DNA of 64,000 bases from Spirosoma validum (lineage in GTDB: Bacteria; Bacteroidota; Bacteroidia; Cytophagales; Spirosomataceae), in contig NZ_JACXAA010000006.1 of NCBI RefSeq assembly GCF_014699035.1, positions 124,001 through 188,000 on the forward strand, written 5' to 3'. This document shows positions 1 through 8,016 of this stretch, piece by piece. The notes under the pieces are model-generated. The model saw only the letters and a program-made list of their open reading frames with translations. It ran no database searches and was not told the DNA's origin. How positions within the stretch are numbered: the stretch's first letter is position 1; every line of letters begins with the position of its first letter. Position numbers and translations under genes: made by a program.

Positions 1-130
1 GAAGACAACGAAGCGTGTAATTTTCATAGAGGCTTGGGTTGAATTAGGTTTTAATTAGTAAGATGCAGGAATCTGATATTTACTACAGAAATGACTGGAA
101 AGTGAGCAGATTTTGGAGATTCTTATTTTC

Positions 131-303
131 ACAACCTTCCCTACCGCTTCTGAGTTTATACGGGTGATTAGTACGTAATACACTCCCACCCCGTATGGAC
201 TTTATCGATTATTACAGCGTTTTGGGCGTACCGAAAACGGCCTCTGACGACGATATTAAAAAAGCTTATCGCAAACTGGCCCGGAAGCATCATCCTGACC
301 TGA
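131..303. repeat. 173-bp direct repeat, left copy
   Basis: Reading both stretches base by base, 131-303 is identical to 1089-1261 (offset 958). The repeat holds 64 bp of leader upstream of the J-protein ATG plus the first 36 codons and one base of the next. Identity stops sharply on both sides (C versus T before it, G versus A after it). The two copies flank a toxin-antitoxin pair, so this copy is a duplicated target rather than a dispersed element. Confidence 0.97.
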
Positions 304-320
304 GTGTATGTACTATGTAA
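195..320 (+). pseudogene. Truncated J-domain fragment (5' remnant of cbpA)
   Basis: The left repeat copy carries the same ATG as the intact J-protein gene at 1153. It reads 36 codons of J domain, including the HPD motif at residues 33-35, and then runs into inserted DNA, adding SVCTM before a TAA at 318. The 41-residue product would hold helices I and II of a J domain but lack helices III-IV, the linker and the client-binding domain. It is best seen as a by-product of the duplication. A free HPD peptide could in principle touch DnaK, but nothing in the sequence shows that it is stable or used. Confidence 0.85.
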
Positions 321-336
321 ATTAGGCGGAGGTGAA

Positions 337-744
337 TCAGTAGCCGAGTAACTGTTTAAACTCCTCTAATCGGAGAACCTTGATTTTAGGATATTCACGT
401 TTCTTGAGGACATTAAAATGAGCGTCATTACTGACTAGATAATCTACCCCACCGGCAAAAGACACATCGGCGAATTTATTATCGTCGGGATCATTTTCAA
501 TCATCAACCATTTGAAATTAGCTTCTACATGAATGACGTGCGGAGCTACTGCCAGAATCTTCATTACGTTCTGCGCCAGCGAAGGAGCGTAGAATTCGCT
601 CAATTTTTCTTCGTACTCAGTGATAATTTCCTGACTGACAATCCATTCGAATTTACGTGTTATAAACGCCTGATATAACCAATAATGTTCGCCTGAACGA
701 GGAATAGACGCGATTAGGCAATTGGTATCAATAACAACCCGCAT
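337..744 (-). CDS. PIN-domain toxin of a toxin-antitoxin pair
   Basis: Predicted PIN-fold ribonuclease of the COG1569-type toxin family, expected to cut RNA when its antitoxin is lost. The protein opens with VVIDTN, which carries the first metal-binding Asp of PIN domains. An ENDPDDNKFAD segment in the second half supplies the usual central acidic cluster, and SNDAHF near the C terminus supplies the last conserved Asp. An upstream in-frame ATG at 771 would overlap the antitoxin by 23 bp. I prefer the ATG at 744, giving 135 residues, because PIN domains of this family begin directly with M-x-VVIDTN and this start lies 4 bp after the antitoxin stop. Antitoxin-first order and tight spacing are typical of the system. 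Its RNA target cannot be told from sequence. Confidence 0.85.
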   Translation of the reverse strand: MRVVIDTNCLIASIPRSGEHYWLYQAFITRKFEWIVSQEIITEYEEKLSEFYAPSLAQNVMKILAVAPHVIHVEANFKWLMIENDPDDNKFADVSFAGGVDYLVSNDAHFNVLKKREYPKIKVLRLEEFKQLLGY

Positions 745-748
745 ACTA

Positions 749-967
749 TTATCGAGTGCGTTGCGACTCATTCAGCACCCGGTCGAAGTCAGCCTGGGTA
801 TAACCTTTCTGAGCAATGATTTCATCCGCTTCTGCGGCAATTAATTCACTGTAATAGTCCATCAATAATTGATGAACCTTATCCAGTTCATCAGGAAGCA
901 TAGGACGATCAAAAAGACGCATTAGCGATACCTGAACCGAGTTAGGTTGTTGTGTTCCCGTCATCAT
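749..967 (-). CDS. Antitoxin partner of the PIN toxin
   Basis: Small acidic protein of about 72 residues encoded directly upstream of the PIN toxin, so assigned as its antitoxin mainly by position and size. The middle is predicted helical and the C-terminal third (AAEADEIIAQKGYTQADF) is the likely toxin-wrapping region. I do not recognise a specific DNA-binding fold with confidence. The frame is open up to a TTG at 1000, but a Bacteroidota -7 box (989-996) lies inside that extension, so the paired ATGs at 967 and 964 are the more likely start. Antitoxins of this kind normally repress their own promoter, which would lie just upstream. Confidence 0.75.
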   Translation of the reverse strand: MMTGTQQPNSVQVSLMRLFDRPMLPDELDKVHQLLMDYYSELIAAEADEIIAQKGYTQADFDRVLNESQRTR

Positions 968-988
968 ACTAGTTGATGCATATATAGA

Positions 989-996
989 CAAAACTA
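989..996 (-). promoter_or_regulatory. -7 box for the antitoxin-toxin pair
   Basis: On the minus strand this reads TAGTTTTG, matching the Bacteroidota -7 consensus TAnnTTTG. It is about 22 bases upstream of the ATG at 967. No clear TTG was found at the usual distance upstream, so only half of the promoter is supported. Confidence 0.45.
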
Positions 997-1088
997 ACAA
1001 AAAAATAACCTGTTGCCGTTCATACAGATTACGGTATTAGACTCTATTGATAAACGCAACAGATACATAGTTCTTTACTTATATCTCT

Positions 1089-1261
1089 ACAACCTTCCCT
1101 ACCGCTTCTGAGTTTATACGGGTGATTAGTACGTAATACACTCCCACCCCGTATGGACTTTATCGATTATTACAGCGTTTTGGGCGTACCGAAAACGGCC
1201 TCTGACGACGATATTAAAAAAGCTTATCGCAAACTGGCCCGGAAGCATCATCCTGACCTGA
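1089..1261. repeat. 173-bp direct repeat, right copy (start of intact cbpA)
   Basis: Identical to 131-303. This copy provides the leader and first 36 codons of the intact J-protein gene, so the insertion did not destroy the host gene. Only 64 bp of native upstream DNA are retained. No TAnnTTTG box is visible in those 64 bp, so the gene may now depend on DNA brought by the insert or on read-through. Confidence 0.97.
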
Positions 1262-2055
1262 ACCCGAATGATGCGGAGGCTAACAAGAAATTCCAGCAGA
1301 TCAACGAAGCGAATGAAGTGCTGAGCAATCCGGAAAATCGTAAGAAATACGATCAGTACGGTAAAGACTGGCAACATGCCGAACAGTTCGAACAAGCTCG
1401 GCAGCAACAACAATCGCGTCGACAACAGGCCCAGGGTGACACGGGAGAGTATGATTTTTCAGATGGTTTCGGTGGGGCCGATTTTTCGGATTTCCTTTCG
1501 TCGATGTTCGGGCAGGAAGGCGGTCCCCGAAACCGGCAACAAACCAAATTCAGAGGTCAGGACTATCAGGCCGAACTACACCTCAACCTACGCGACGCCT
1601 ATACAACGCATAAGCAGACAATGACCGTCGATGGCAAGAACATTCGTATCACGGTTCCGGCGGGTATCGAAAATGGGCAGAAAATCAAGCTGGCGGGTTA
1701 TGGTTCACCAGGTATGAATGGTGGTCCCAACGGCGATCTGTACATTACGTTCGTTATTGCCGACGACAGCCGCTACAAACGTAAAGGCAATGATTTGTAT
1801 GTCGATGAGGAAATCGATCTGTATACGGCCATGCTGGGCGGAGATCACGTAGTGGAGACGATGGATGGAAAAGTAAAACTGACGGTAAAGCCTGAAACAC
1901 AGAGCGGTACCAAAGTGCGATTGAAAGGCAAAGGATTTCCCGTTTACAAGCAGGACGGTACGTTTGGCGATCTGTACATTACGTGGCAGGTGAAACTCCC
2001 AACTAATCTAACCGATCAACAAAAAGAGCTTTTCCGCCAACTATCGACCCTTTAA
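1153..2055 (+). CDS. cbpA: CbpA-type J-domain co-chaperone
   Basis: A 300-residue class II J-protein (DnaJ/CbpA type) that should stimulate the ATPase of DnaK and deliver unfolded clients. Residues 1-66 form the J domain with HPD at 33-35. Residues 70-125 are a Gln-rich then Gly/Phe-rich linker, and about 130-300 form the two-lobed C-terminal client-binding domain with repeated GDLYITF/W motifs. The four CxxCxGxG zinc repeats of DnaJ itself are absent, separating it from dnaJ. The ATG at 1153 follows directly from the J-domain start. A cbpM-like gene follows 12 bp downstream, the usual partner of cbpA. Its first 36 codons are duplicated at 195-303. Confidence 0.93.
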   Translation: MDFIDYYSVLGVPKTASDDDIKKAYRKLARKHHPDLNPNDAEANKKFQQINEANEVLSNPENRKKYDQYGKDWQHAEQFEQARQQQQSRRQQAQGDTGEYDFSDGFGGADFSDFLSSMFGQEGGPRNRQQTKFRGQDYQAELHLNLRDAYTTHKQTMTVDGKNIRITVPAGIENGQKIKLAGYGSPGMNGGPNGDLYITFVIADDSRYKRKGNDLYVDEEIDLYTAMLGGDHVVETMDGKVKLTVKPETQSGTKVRLKGKGFPVYKQDGTFGDLYITWQVKLPTNLTDQQKELFRQLSTL

Positions 2056-2067
2056 CCCACTGAAACC

Positions 2068-2373
2068 ATGCAAACGACCCATCTAATTTCAGTTTATGAT
2101 TTTTGCGTACATCACCACGTCGAAGTCACGTTTGTAGAAACCTTAGCCAATAATGGCCTGATCGAAACAACGCTTGTGGAGCAAGCCATTTATGTTCATC
2201 CAGAACAGTTGGTCCGTTTGGAGAAATTCGTTCGGCTGCATCAGGATCTGGCCATTCATACCGACGATCTGGACGTAGTGAGTGATCTGCTGGATCGCGT
2301 AGAAGATTTACAGCAACAACTCACGCAGTTACGAAATCGGCTGGTGTTCTACGAACCCGCAACCGATCAGTAA
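2068..2373 (+). CDS. cbpM: Chaperone modulator CbpM-like protein
   Basis: A 101-residue protein with a MerR-like winged-helix N-terminal part and a C-terminal coiled coil (about residues 67-90, with DLLDRVEDLQQQLTQL). In Escherichia coli CbpM binds the J domain of CbpA and blocks its contact with DnaK. The same role is inferred here from the family resemblance and from the 12-bp spacing behind cbpA, which implies co-transcription and coupled expression. Sequence identity to the E. coli protein is expected to be low, so assignment rests on size, architecture and context. Confidence 0.8.
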   Translation: MQTTHLISVYDFCVHHHVEVTFVETLANNGLIETTLVEQAIYVHPEQLVRLEKFVRLHQDLAIHTDDLDVVSDLLDRVEDLQQQLTQLRNRLVFYEPATDQ

Positions 2374-2484
2374 ATACGCTCCGAGCACTGAGTTTCAAAT
2401 CCATCCTTTTTTATGTAGCTTGTTGACAGATTAGGCCGTTTATTGGCCATTACGTTTACTTCCTTCCAGTTTCTACCAAACACC

Positions 2485-3099
2485 ATGGCCTCATTCTTCA
2501 ACAAAGGCTTCGGCCGAAAACGGGAGTCTGCATCCAGCGAACGGATTCCGCCCGGACAATACGAAACTCACGACTTCCCGGTATTAACGGCGGGACCAAC
2601 ACCCCGCATCCCGCTGACATCCTGGACATTTGTCATCGATGGCTTAGTCAAAACACCTATGCAATGGACCTGGGAGCAGTTTAATGCGTTACCCCAGACA
2701 TCGTTTATGAATGACATCCACTGCGTAACGAAGTGGTCAAAATTAGATACGCACTGGACGGGCGTTAGTATTGATACGTTGCTCGAGCACATTAATCCGA
2801 GTCCCGAAGCCCGGTACGTAATGGCACACTCTTATGGCGATTATACGACTAATATTCCGCTCGATGATTTACGAAACGGAAAGGCGTTTATTGGTCTGAA
2901 CTTCGAGGGAAAGCCGTTAGCACCTGAACATGGCGGACCGGCCCGGCTGGTTGTGCCGCATTTATACTTCTGGAAAAGTGCCAAATGGATCAAAGGATTA
3001 CGGTTTATGGAAACGGATAAACCCGGATTTTGGGAGCAGGGAGGCTATAGTATGTACGGTGATCCCTGGAAGGAGCAACGGTATCGCACGGACGATTGA
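2485..3099 (+). CDS. Sulfite oxidase-like molybdopterin oxidoreductase
   Basis: A 204-residue cytoplasmic protein with the molybdopterin-binding fold of the sulfite oxidase/YedY family. Cys80 in DIHCVTKWS is the expected molybdenum ligand. The stretch HGGPARLVVPHLYFWKSAKW later on is the conserved cofactor-binding region. It lacks a Tat signal and the dimerisation domain of true sulfite oxidases, so the substrate is unknown. The frame extends upstream to a TTG at 2443, but the ATG at 2485 leads directly into the conserved protein and is preferred. It is followed at 8 bp by a flavin reductase and then a DUF6510 gene. This three-gene order suggests the reductase supplies or accepts its electrons. 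Confidence 0.85.
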   Translation: MASFFNKGFGRKRESASSERIPPGQYETHDFPVLTAGPTPRIPLTSWTFVIDGLVKTPMQWTWEQFNALPQTSFMNDIHCVTKWSKLDTHWTGVSIDTLLEHINPSPEARYVMAHSYGDYTTNIPLDDLRNGKAFIGLNFEGKPLAPEHGGPARLVVPHLYFWKSAKWIKGLRFMETDKPGFWEQGGYSMYGDPWKEQRYRTDD

Positions 3100-3107
3100 A
3101 CAACAAC

Positions 3108-3848
3108 ATGGAAAAATTTCAGTGGCAGATTGCTCAGGTAAAGGCCATTACGCAGGAAACACCCCGTGTCAAAACGTTCACCTTACAACTTCCGCAGTGG
3201 ATTCCTCATGTCACAGGTCAGCATTACGATCTTCGCTTAACGGCTGAAGATGGCTATCAGGCGGAACGTAGCTATTCCATTGCTTCGCCACCCGAACAGA
3301 CCGGCGAAATCGACCTGACAGTTGAGTTAATCGACGATGGCGAAGTCTCTTCTTATCTGCACGAAGGAATTTCTGTCGGCGACCCGCTGGAAGTTCGTGG
3401 GCCGATTGGCGGATATTTTGTCTGGAAAGATAACATGGCGAATATACCCCTGCTGCTCATTGCGGGCGGATCTGGCGTTGTGCCCCTGATGGCCATGCTA
3501 CGTCATCGTGCGAAAATTGGAGCTAAGAACCCAACTGTTTTGTTATTCAGCGTTCGTACGGCCGAAGAGACGATCTATCATCAGGAGTTAAGACAGTTAG
3601 CTGATCAGGATGCTCAATTTACGTTGCTTCTCACCTACACCCGGCAGCCACCGCCCGAGTGGAGCGGTTATCAGCGCCGGATTGATCGCCCCATGCTCAC
3701 GGACGTATTGAAGTCGTTTACGAGCCAACCCATTTCGTTTGTCTGTGGCCCTACATTACTCGTCGAACAAGTTGCCAATACACTGGTCGATTTGGATATA
3801 CCGACTGACAAAATCCGTACAGAACGATTTGGCCCGACCGGTGCGTAG
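3108..3848 (+). CDS. FAD/NAD(P)H ferredoxin-reductase-type oxidoreductase
   Basis: A 246-residue flavoprotein of the ferredoxin-NADP reductase superfamily. RSYS at residues 54-57 is the FAD-binding signature, GGSGVVP at 120-126 begins the NAD(P)H-binding domain, and FVCGP near residue 210 is the conserved C-terminal nucleotide motif. No 2Fe-2S domain is fused, so electrons must pass to a separate partner, most simply the molybdopterin protein encoded just upstream. An in-frame TTG at 3096 overlaps the upstream gene; the ATG at 3108 fits the family start better. The exact electron carrier and physiological direction are inferences. Confidence 0.88.
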   Translation: MEKFQWQIAQVKAITQETPRVKTFTLQLPQWIPHVTGQHYDLRLTAEDGYQAERSYSIASPPEQTGEIDLTVELIDDGEVSSYLHEGISVGDPLEVRGPIGGYFVWKDNMANIPLLLIAGGSGVVPLMAMLRHRAKIGAKNPTVLLFSVRTAEETIYHQELRQLADQDAQFTLLLTYTRQPPPEWSGYQRRIDRPMLTDVLKSFTSQPISFVCGPTLLVEQVANTLVDLDIPTDKIRTERFGPTGA

Positions 3849-3872
3849 AATAATCCCAACTTAACTTCTGCC

Positions 3873-4169
3873 ATGATTCCAGAAACCGATACAATCAACG
3901 AGGCCCTGCGATTAGACGGAAACGCCGTAGCGGGTGAATTGCAGATGCTCCTGGGTTTCGACGTAACAGTGCTTCAGGCAATATGTGGTCATTGCCACAA
4001 AGAAGGCGTTTTTGCAAATCTTGTCGCCTATGTCCGTGGACCGGGTATGGTGCTACGTTGCCCAACCTGCGAAGGGCTTATCCTGCAAATTGTGAAAACA
4101 CCCCAAACCGTGATTATAAATTTGGAAGGTATCACACCGGGTATAAAAAGTACAGTTATTCAACGCTAA
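3873..4169 (+). CDS. DUF6510 zinc-ribbon protein
   Basis: A 98-residue protein of the DUF6510 type. Cys pairs at 38/41 (CGHC) and 63/66 (CPTC) form a zinc-ribbon-like four-cysteine site. The function is unknown. It is the third member of a cassette with the sulfite-oxidase-like enzyme and the flavin reductase, 24 bp downstream of the latter, so a role in assembling or regulating that redox pair is a reasonable guess. The ATG at 3873 is the only sensible start. Confidence 0.8.
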   Translation: MIPETDTINEALRLDGNAVAGELQMLLGFDVTVLQAICGHCHKEGVFANLVAYVRGPGMVLRCPTCEGLILQIVKTPQTVIINLEGITPGIKSTVIQR

Positions 4170-4180
4170 TTTGAATTCTT

Positions 4181-4645
4181 ATGCGCACCAGTCTGCTTCT
4201 GCTGACCTTGCTATTTTTCCTGTATGGTTGTAACCAACGCTCTACGAAAACTGAATCGACACCAACTGACTCGTCAGCAAGTGCTTCGACAACAGCAATT
4301 ACTCATCCCGACACCATGTGTTTTCGGCAAGTGGTCGGTCGTGATTCCACTACGTTGCAGTTGGTTATTAAGGATTCAACCGTTACGGGTGAATTGAACG
4401 TATTACCCTTTGAGAAGGATCGGGCGAAAGGGTCAATTCAAGGTATACTGGCGAACAACCAGATTCGAGCGGATTGGCAACGGTCGGGTGAAGGTGTCAC
4501 GCAATCCTATGAAGTAGTCTTTACGTTGAAAGGCGATGCCGTAACTTGGCGCGAAGGAGAACGCATTGAGAAACAAGGAAAATGGGTTCTGAAAAATCCA
4601 GCGCAAGGATACGAATACGTATTGATGAAGACGGAGTGTCAATAA
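4181..4645 (+). CDS. Putative lipoprotein of unknown function
   Basis: A 154-residue protein with a type II signal peptide. A hydrophobic stretch of leucines ends in LYGC, making Cys17 the likely lipidated residue, followed by a Ser/Thr-rich linker. The mature part (DTMCFRQVVGRDSTTLQLVI onward) resembles short beta-rich lipoproteins common in Cytophagales, but I recognise no functional motif. It starts 11 bp after the DUF6510 gene and may be the last gene of that operon. Confidence 0.75.
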   Translation: MRTSLLLLTLLFFLYGCNQRSTKTESTPTDSSASASTTAITHPDTMCFRQVVGRDSTTLQLVIKDSTVTGELNVLPFEKDRAKGSIQGILANNQIRADWQRSGEGVTQSYEVVFTLKGDAVTWREGERIEKQGKWVLKNPAQGYEYVLMKTECQ

Positions 4646-4727
4646 ACCGATTATCTTTCGGTGGGTAGATTTGACGCGATTAGTTTAACTTGACTTCAAC
4701 AACCTACTCAGCTAACTTAATAGTCGA

Positions 4728-5858
4728 ATGCGTGTTCTTTGCCACTGCAAAATCTCATCAATAACACTTTTCCTTCTTATCACTGGCTCTATCATGGCGC
4801 AAACGCCAAAACGTCCGCGTGAGTATGGCATTCGATTTGGCGTATTACCGACGGGGTCACTCAACGCCATCACCGACGTACCGGGCGTTCGCGTTGGGCA
4901 GATAACGCTCAAACAGGGCCAGAACATCCGCACCGGCGTAACGGCTATTCTACCGCACGAAAAAAACCAGTTTCAGCAGAAAAGCCTGGCAGCTATTTAT
5001 ATCGGTAACGGTTTCGGAAAACTGGCAGGCTATAGTCAGGTGGAAGAGCTAGGTACGCTCGAAACACCCATTGTTCTGACGAATACCTTAAGCGTTCCCA
5101 CGGCTGCCGACGCGCTGATTGATTACACCTTGACGCAACCAGGAAATGAACAGGTTCGCTCCGTCAATTCCGTTGTGGGTGAAACAAACGATGGTTTTCT
5201 GAATGACATTCGCGGGCGACACGTAACGAAACAGCACGTCCTGGATGCGCTTCGACAGGCGAAAACCGGGCCGGTCGAGGAAGGTAACGTTGGCGCTGGA
5301 ACGGGAACCGTTTGCTTTGGCTTTAAAGGTGGCATCGGTACGTCATCGCGGAAATTACCCGCGTCGTTGAATGGGTATACAGTTGGTGTCTTAGTGCAGA
5401 CGAATTTCGGCGGAACCCTGCAAATTACAGGCGTTCCGGTTGGGGTAGCGCTAGGGAAATATTCTTTCAAAGAAAACCTCGACGGATCGTGTATGATGGT
5501 TGTGCTAACGGACGCCCCTTTAGACGCGCGTAATCTCAAACGACTGGCTAAGCGCGCATTTATGGGGCTCGCCCGTACAGGCGGAATAGCGTCTAACGGC
5601 AGTGGTGACTACGTTATCGCTGTCTCAACCGCCTATCAGATCCCTCACGAAACAAATAGTGCTTTCGATGAAGTTAAGCTGTTACGTAACGACAACGTCT
5701 CAGCGTTGTTTATGGCCGCCATCGAAGCTACGGAAGAAGCAATTGTTAATTCTCTTTTTGCCGCCCAGACCCTTACGGGCGATCAGGGCCATAAAGTCGA
5801 GCAATTGCCGGTAGACAAAGTAGTTGACTTATTGAAGAAAGCGGGTCAGGCGAAATAA
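4728..5858 (+). CDS. P1-family (S58, DmpA-like) aminopeptidase
   Basis: A 376-residue member of the P1/DmpA peptidase family, self-processing N-terminal-nucleophile aminopeptidases that act on short peptides and some beta-amino-acid peptides. An N-terminal hydrophobic segment ending in MAQ looks like a Sec signal, suggesting periplasmic location. ITDVPGVRVGQ near the mature start and the GGIASNGSGDY motif near residue 292 are family hallmarks; the Ser after Gly is the expected cleavage site and nucleophile. The Asn in the VLTNTLS segment fits the oxyanion-forming position of the family. The gene stands alone, 82 bp after the lipoprotein. Confidence 0.88.
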   Translation: MRVLCHCKISSITLFLLITGSIMAQTPKRPREYGIRFGVLPTGSLNAITDVPGVRVGQITLKQGQNIRTGVTAILPHEKNQFQQKSLAAIYIGNGFGKLAGYSQVEELGTLETPIVLTNTLSVPTAADALIDYTLTQPGNEQVRSVNSVVGETNDGFLNDIRGRHVTKQHVLDALRQAKTGPVEEGNVGAGTGTVCFGFKGGIGTSSRKLPASLNGYTVGVLVQTNFGGTLQITGVPVGVALGKYSFKENLDGSCMMVVLTDAPLDARNLKRLAKRAFMGLARTGGIASNGSGDYVIAVSTAYQIPHETNSAFDEVKLLRNDNVSALFMAAIEATEEAIVNSLFAAQTLTGDQGHKVEQLPVDKVVDLLKKAGQAK

Positions 5859-5874
5859 ATCTTGTTTATCCTAC

Positions 5875-7953
5875 CTAGCGCCTGCTCTCGGCTACCCGCC
5901 ACAAAATACCCGCCAGACCTGCAAAGGCCAATGCGCCCAGCAACATATAGCCGCCTTCGCCCAGTGCTCCGGCTAGTGAAGGTTCCAGAGTCATTGAGGC
6001 CAGCCCGTTGTAGATTGAATCATTAACCGAAAGCAGGGCCACCGCTACACCCGCCAAAGCGCCACCCGCGACCAAACCCGTAGCAAAGAGATTCCCTTTA
6101 CCGAGGTCAGCATCTTCCTCGACGGTTCCTTTTCGTTTAGCATTCCAGTCAACAATGTACTTGACAAGTCCTCCCGAGAAAATGGGCAACGTAGTGGAAA
6201 GAGGTAAGTAGAGTCCTACGGCAAATGCCAGCGCGCTAACACCAACCAATTCAAATACAAAGGCAATAAATGCGCCGACCAGCACAAACTGCCAATCGAG
6301 GTTAAACGACAGTAACCCTTTGATGAGCGTAGCCATCAGCGTTCCCTGGGGAGCCGGAAATTTATCGGAACCAATGGCGTGTGTAATGCCCTGCGCCAGC
6401 AAATCCGGTGTGGGTGTATCCAGAATTTTCACTGTGGCACCCACAACCAACGACGATACAATGACGCCAATGAACAGCGCCATCTGCTGATATTTTGGCG
6501 TCGCTCCGACTAAATACCCAGTTTTGAGGTCCTGCGACGTACCACCGGCATTGGCAGCCGCTACGCAAATCATACTTCCTACAACCAGTACCGCCGGTTC
6601 ATAAACTTTTCCGGTCAACCCAAAACCGATGAAAACAAGCGACGTTCCCATAATCGTCGCAATCGTCATTCCCGAAACCGGCGACGAACTCGATCCGATC
6701 AGGCCCACGATTCGGCTGGCAACGGTCACGAAAAAGAATCCGAAGACAATCACCAATATGGCAATCAGCAACTTGGTTATAATCGAATCGCCGGGAATTT
6801 GCGGTAAAACAACCATCAACGCGGTCAGGACCACACTTCCGATAATAACGATACGTACGCTCAAATCCTGTTCGGTGCGCGGTGTCCGATTGCCGGTGCT
6901 TAATGCATCTTCCTTTTCAATAGCACTAATAGAAGAACGGCTAAAACTTTGCTTGAACGAAGAAATAATGGTTGGAATCGTCTTGATCAAGGTCATGAAA
7001 CCACCCGCCGTAACGGCTCCCGCGCCAATCTGCCGGATGTACGCCCGGTACACAGCTGCAGCCGTATCGGCAAACGTGTGCGTAGCGGGGTTCCACCCGC
7101 CAGGTCCACCCGCTGTCTGCAGATTCGTTAGATAACCGAGTTTCTGGAGTTGAAGCGCAATCGTATCGCCCGGCACGACCGACGCCAGCAGTGGAATCAG
7201 CCCTAGCCAGGCTAGTATGCCGCCCCCAACCAACACGGCTGAAATACGAAAACCAATGATATAGCCAACGCCGAGATATTCCGGCGTAATTTCGCCAGCT
7301 ACCTGCGCCGACGGGAAATAACGATTCGTTTGTTTCGTAGCCCAAACCGGCACTTCAGCGATGACATGCAGTACTTTTTGTAGTAGAGCATAGAGCAGAG
7401 CTGCGCCCAAACCCTGATAGGCCGTTTTCGCGAAATCACCCCCTTTTTCTCCGGCAATCAGCACAGACGCACAAGCAGTTCCTTCCGGATAAGGTAACGT
7501 ACCGTGTTCCTGCACAATCAGTGACCGACGTAGCGGAATCATCATTAACGTACCAATCAACCCACCCAGAATCGCCAGCGTCAGAATCGTCCAGTAATTG
7601 AAGAAGTCGGCCCCGCTTCCATTCGTCAGGAAAAGAAAACCCGGCATAGTAAACACCACGCCCGATGCAATGCTCTCTCCCGCCGAGCCCGTGGTCTGGA
7701 TAATGTTATTTTCGAGAATGGTCGTGTTTAGAAATTTCCGCCCGAGTGAAATAGCCAGTACGGCAATCGGAATGGAAGCCGATACAGAGAGACCAGCTTT
7801 GAGAGACAAATAGACTGTAGCGGCTCCGAATAATACGCCAAACACCGCACCCGTAATGATGGCTTTTAGAGTAAACTCAGCGGGTGATTCAGTCGCTGGA
7901 ACGAACGGCTTATGGGTGGAGACAGGCTGGGACATGGTCTTGGGATTTGTCAT
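5875..7953 (-). CDS. Oligopeptide transporter, OPT family
   Basis: A 692-residue inner-membrane protein of the OPT superfamily. It has around sixteen hydrophobic segments, an N-terminal [20 protein letters not shown] helix, and the loop [16 protein letters not shown], which is typical of bacterial OPT proteins. These transporters import short peptides or, in some members, metal chelates; the substrate cannot be read here. It ends convergent to the P1 peptidase gene, 16 bp away. Uptake of peptides next to a peptidase is suggestive but not proof of a joint pathway. The ATG at 7953 is used; a second Met lies five codons later. Confidence 0.9.
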   Translation of the reverse strand: MTNPKTMSQPVSTHKPFVPATESPAEFTLKAIITGAVFGVLFGAATVYLSLKAGLSVSASIPIAVLAISLGRKFLNTTILENNIIQTTGSAGESIASGVVFTMPGFLFLTNGSGADFFNYWTILTLAILGGLIGTLMMIPLRRSLIVQEHGTLPYPEGTACASVLIAGEKGGDFAKTAYQGLGAALLYALLQKVLHVIAEVPVWATKQTNRYFPSAQVAGEITPEYLGVGYIIGFRISAVLVGGGILAWLGLIPLLASVVPGDTIALQLQKLGYLTNLQTAGGPGGWNPATHTFADTAAAVYRAYIRQIGAGAVTAGGFMTLIKTIPTIISSFKQSFSRSSISAIEKEDALSTGNRTPRTEQDLSVRIVIIGSVVLTALMVVLPQIPGDSIITKLLIAILVIVFGFFFVTVASRIVGLIGSSSSPVSGMTIATIMGTSLVFIGFGLTGKVYEPAVLVVGSMICVAAANAGGTSQDLKTGYLVGATPKYQQMALFIGVIVSSLVVGATVKILDTPTPDLLAQGITHAIGSDKFPAPQGTLMATLIKGLLSFNLDWQFVLVGAFIAFVFELVGVSALAFAVGLYLPLSTTLPIFSGGLVKYIVDWNAKRKGTVEEDADLGKGNLFATGLVAGGALAGVAVALLSVNDSIYNGLASMTLEPSLAGALGEGGYMLLGALAFAGLAGILWRVAESRR

Positions 7954-8016
7954 GCGGCATCATTACGCATGACAAAGTAAGACATTCCCAATAGATACCG
8001 AAAAACAGTTGCGATT

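Larger units (their letters stand above)
304..1088. mobile_element. Toxin-antitoxin module inserted between direct repeats
   Basis: This 785-bp segment lies exactly between the two 173-bp copies and contains only a minus-strand antitoxin-toxin pair with its own promoter-like box. It carries no transposase, integrase or convincing terminal inverted repeats. It looks more A/T-rich than the flanking genes (visual impression). The arrangement matches what is called insertion with long target duplication, described for restriction-modification genes, and equally a Campbell-type single crossover of a circle carrying the 173-bp segment. Recombination between the repeats would remove one copy plus the module and restore the ancestral locus. 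Confidence 0.8.

Noticed and set aside
312-1071. ACTATGTA at 312-319 and its inverted copy at 1064-1071 as terminal inverted repeats of the toxin-antitoxin module
   Set aside because: Only 8 bases, placed at unequal distances (8 and 17 bases) from the repeat borders; easily chance, and no transposase is present.
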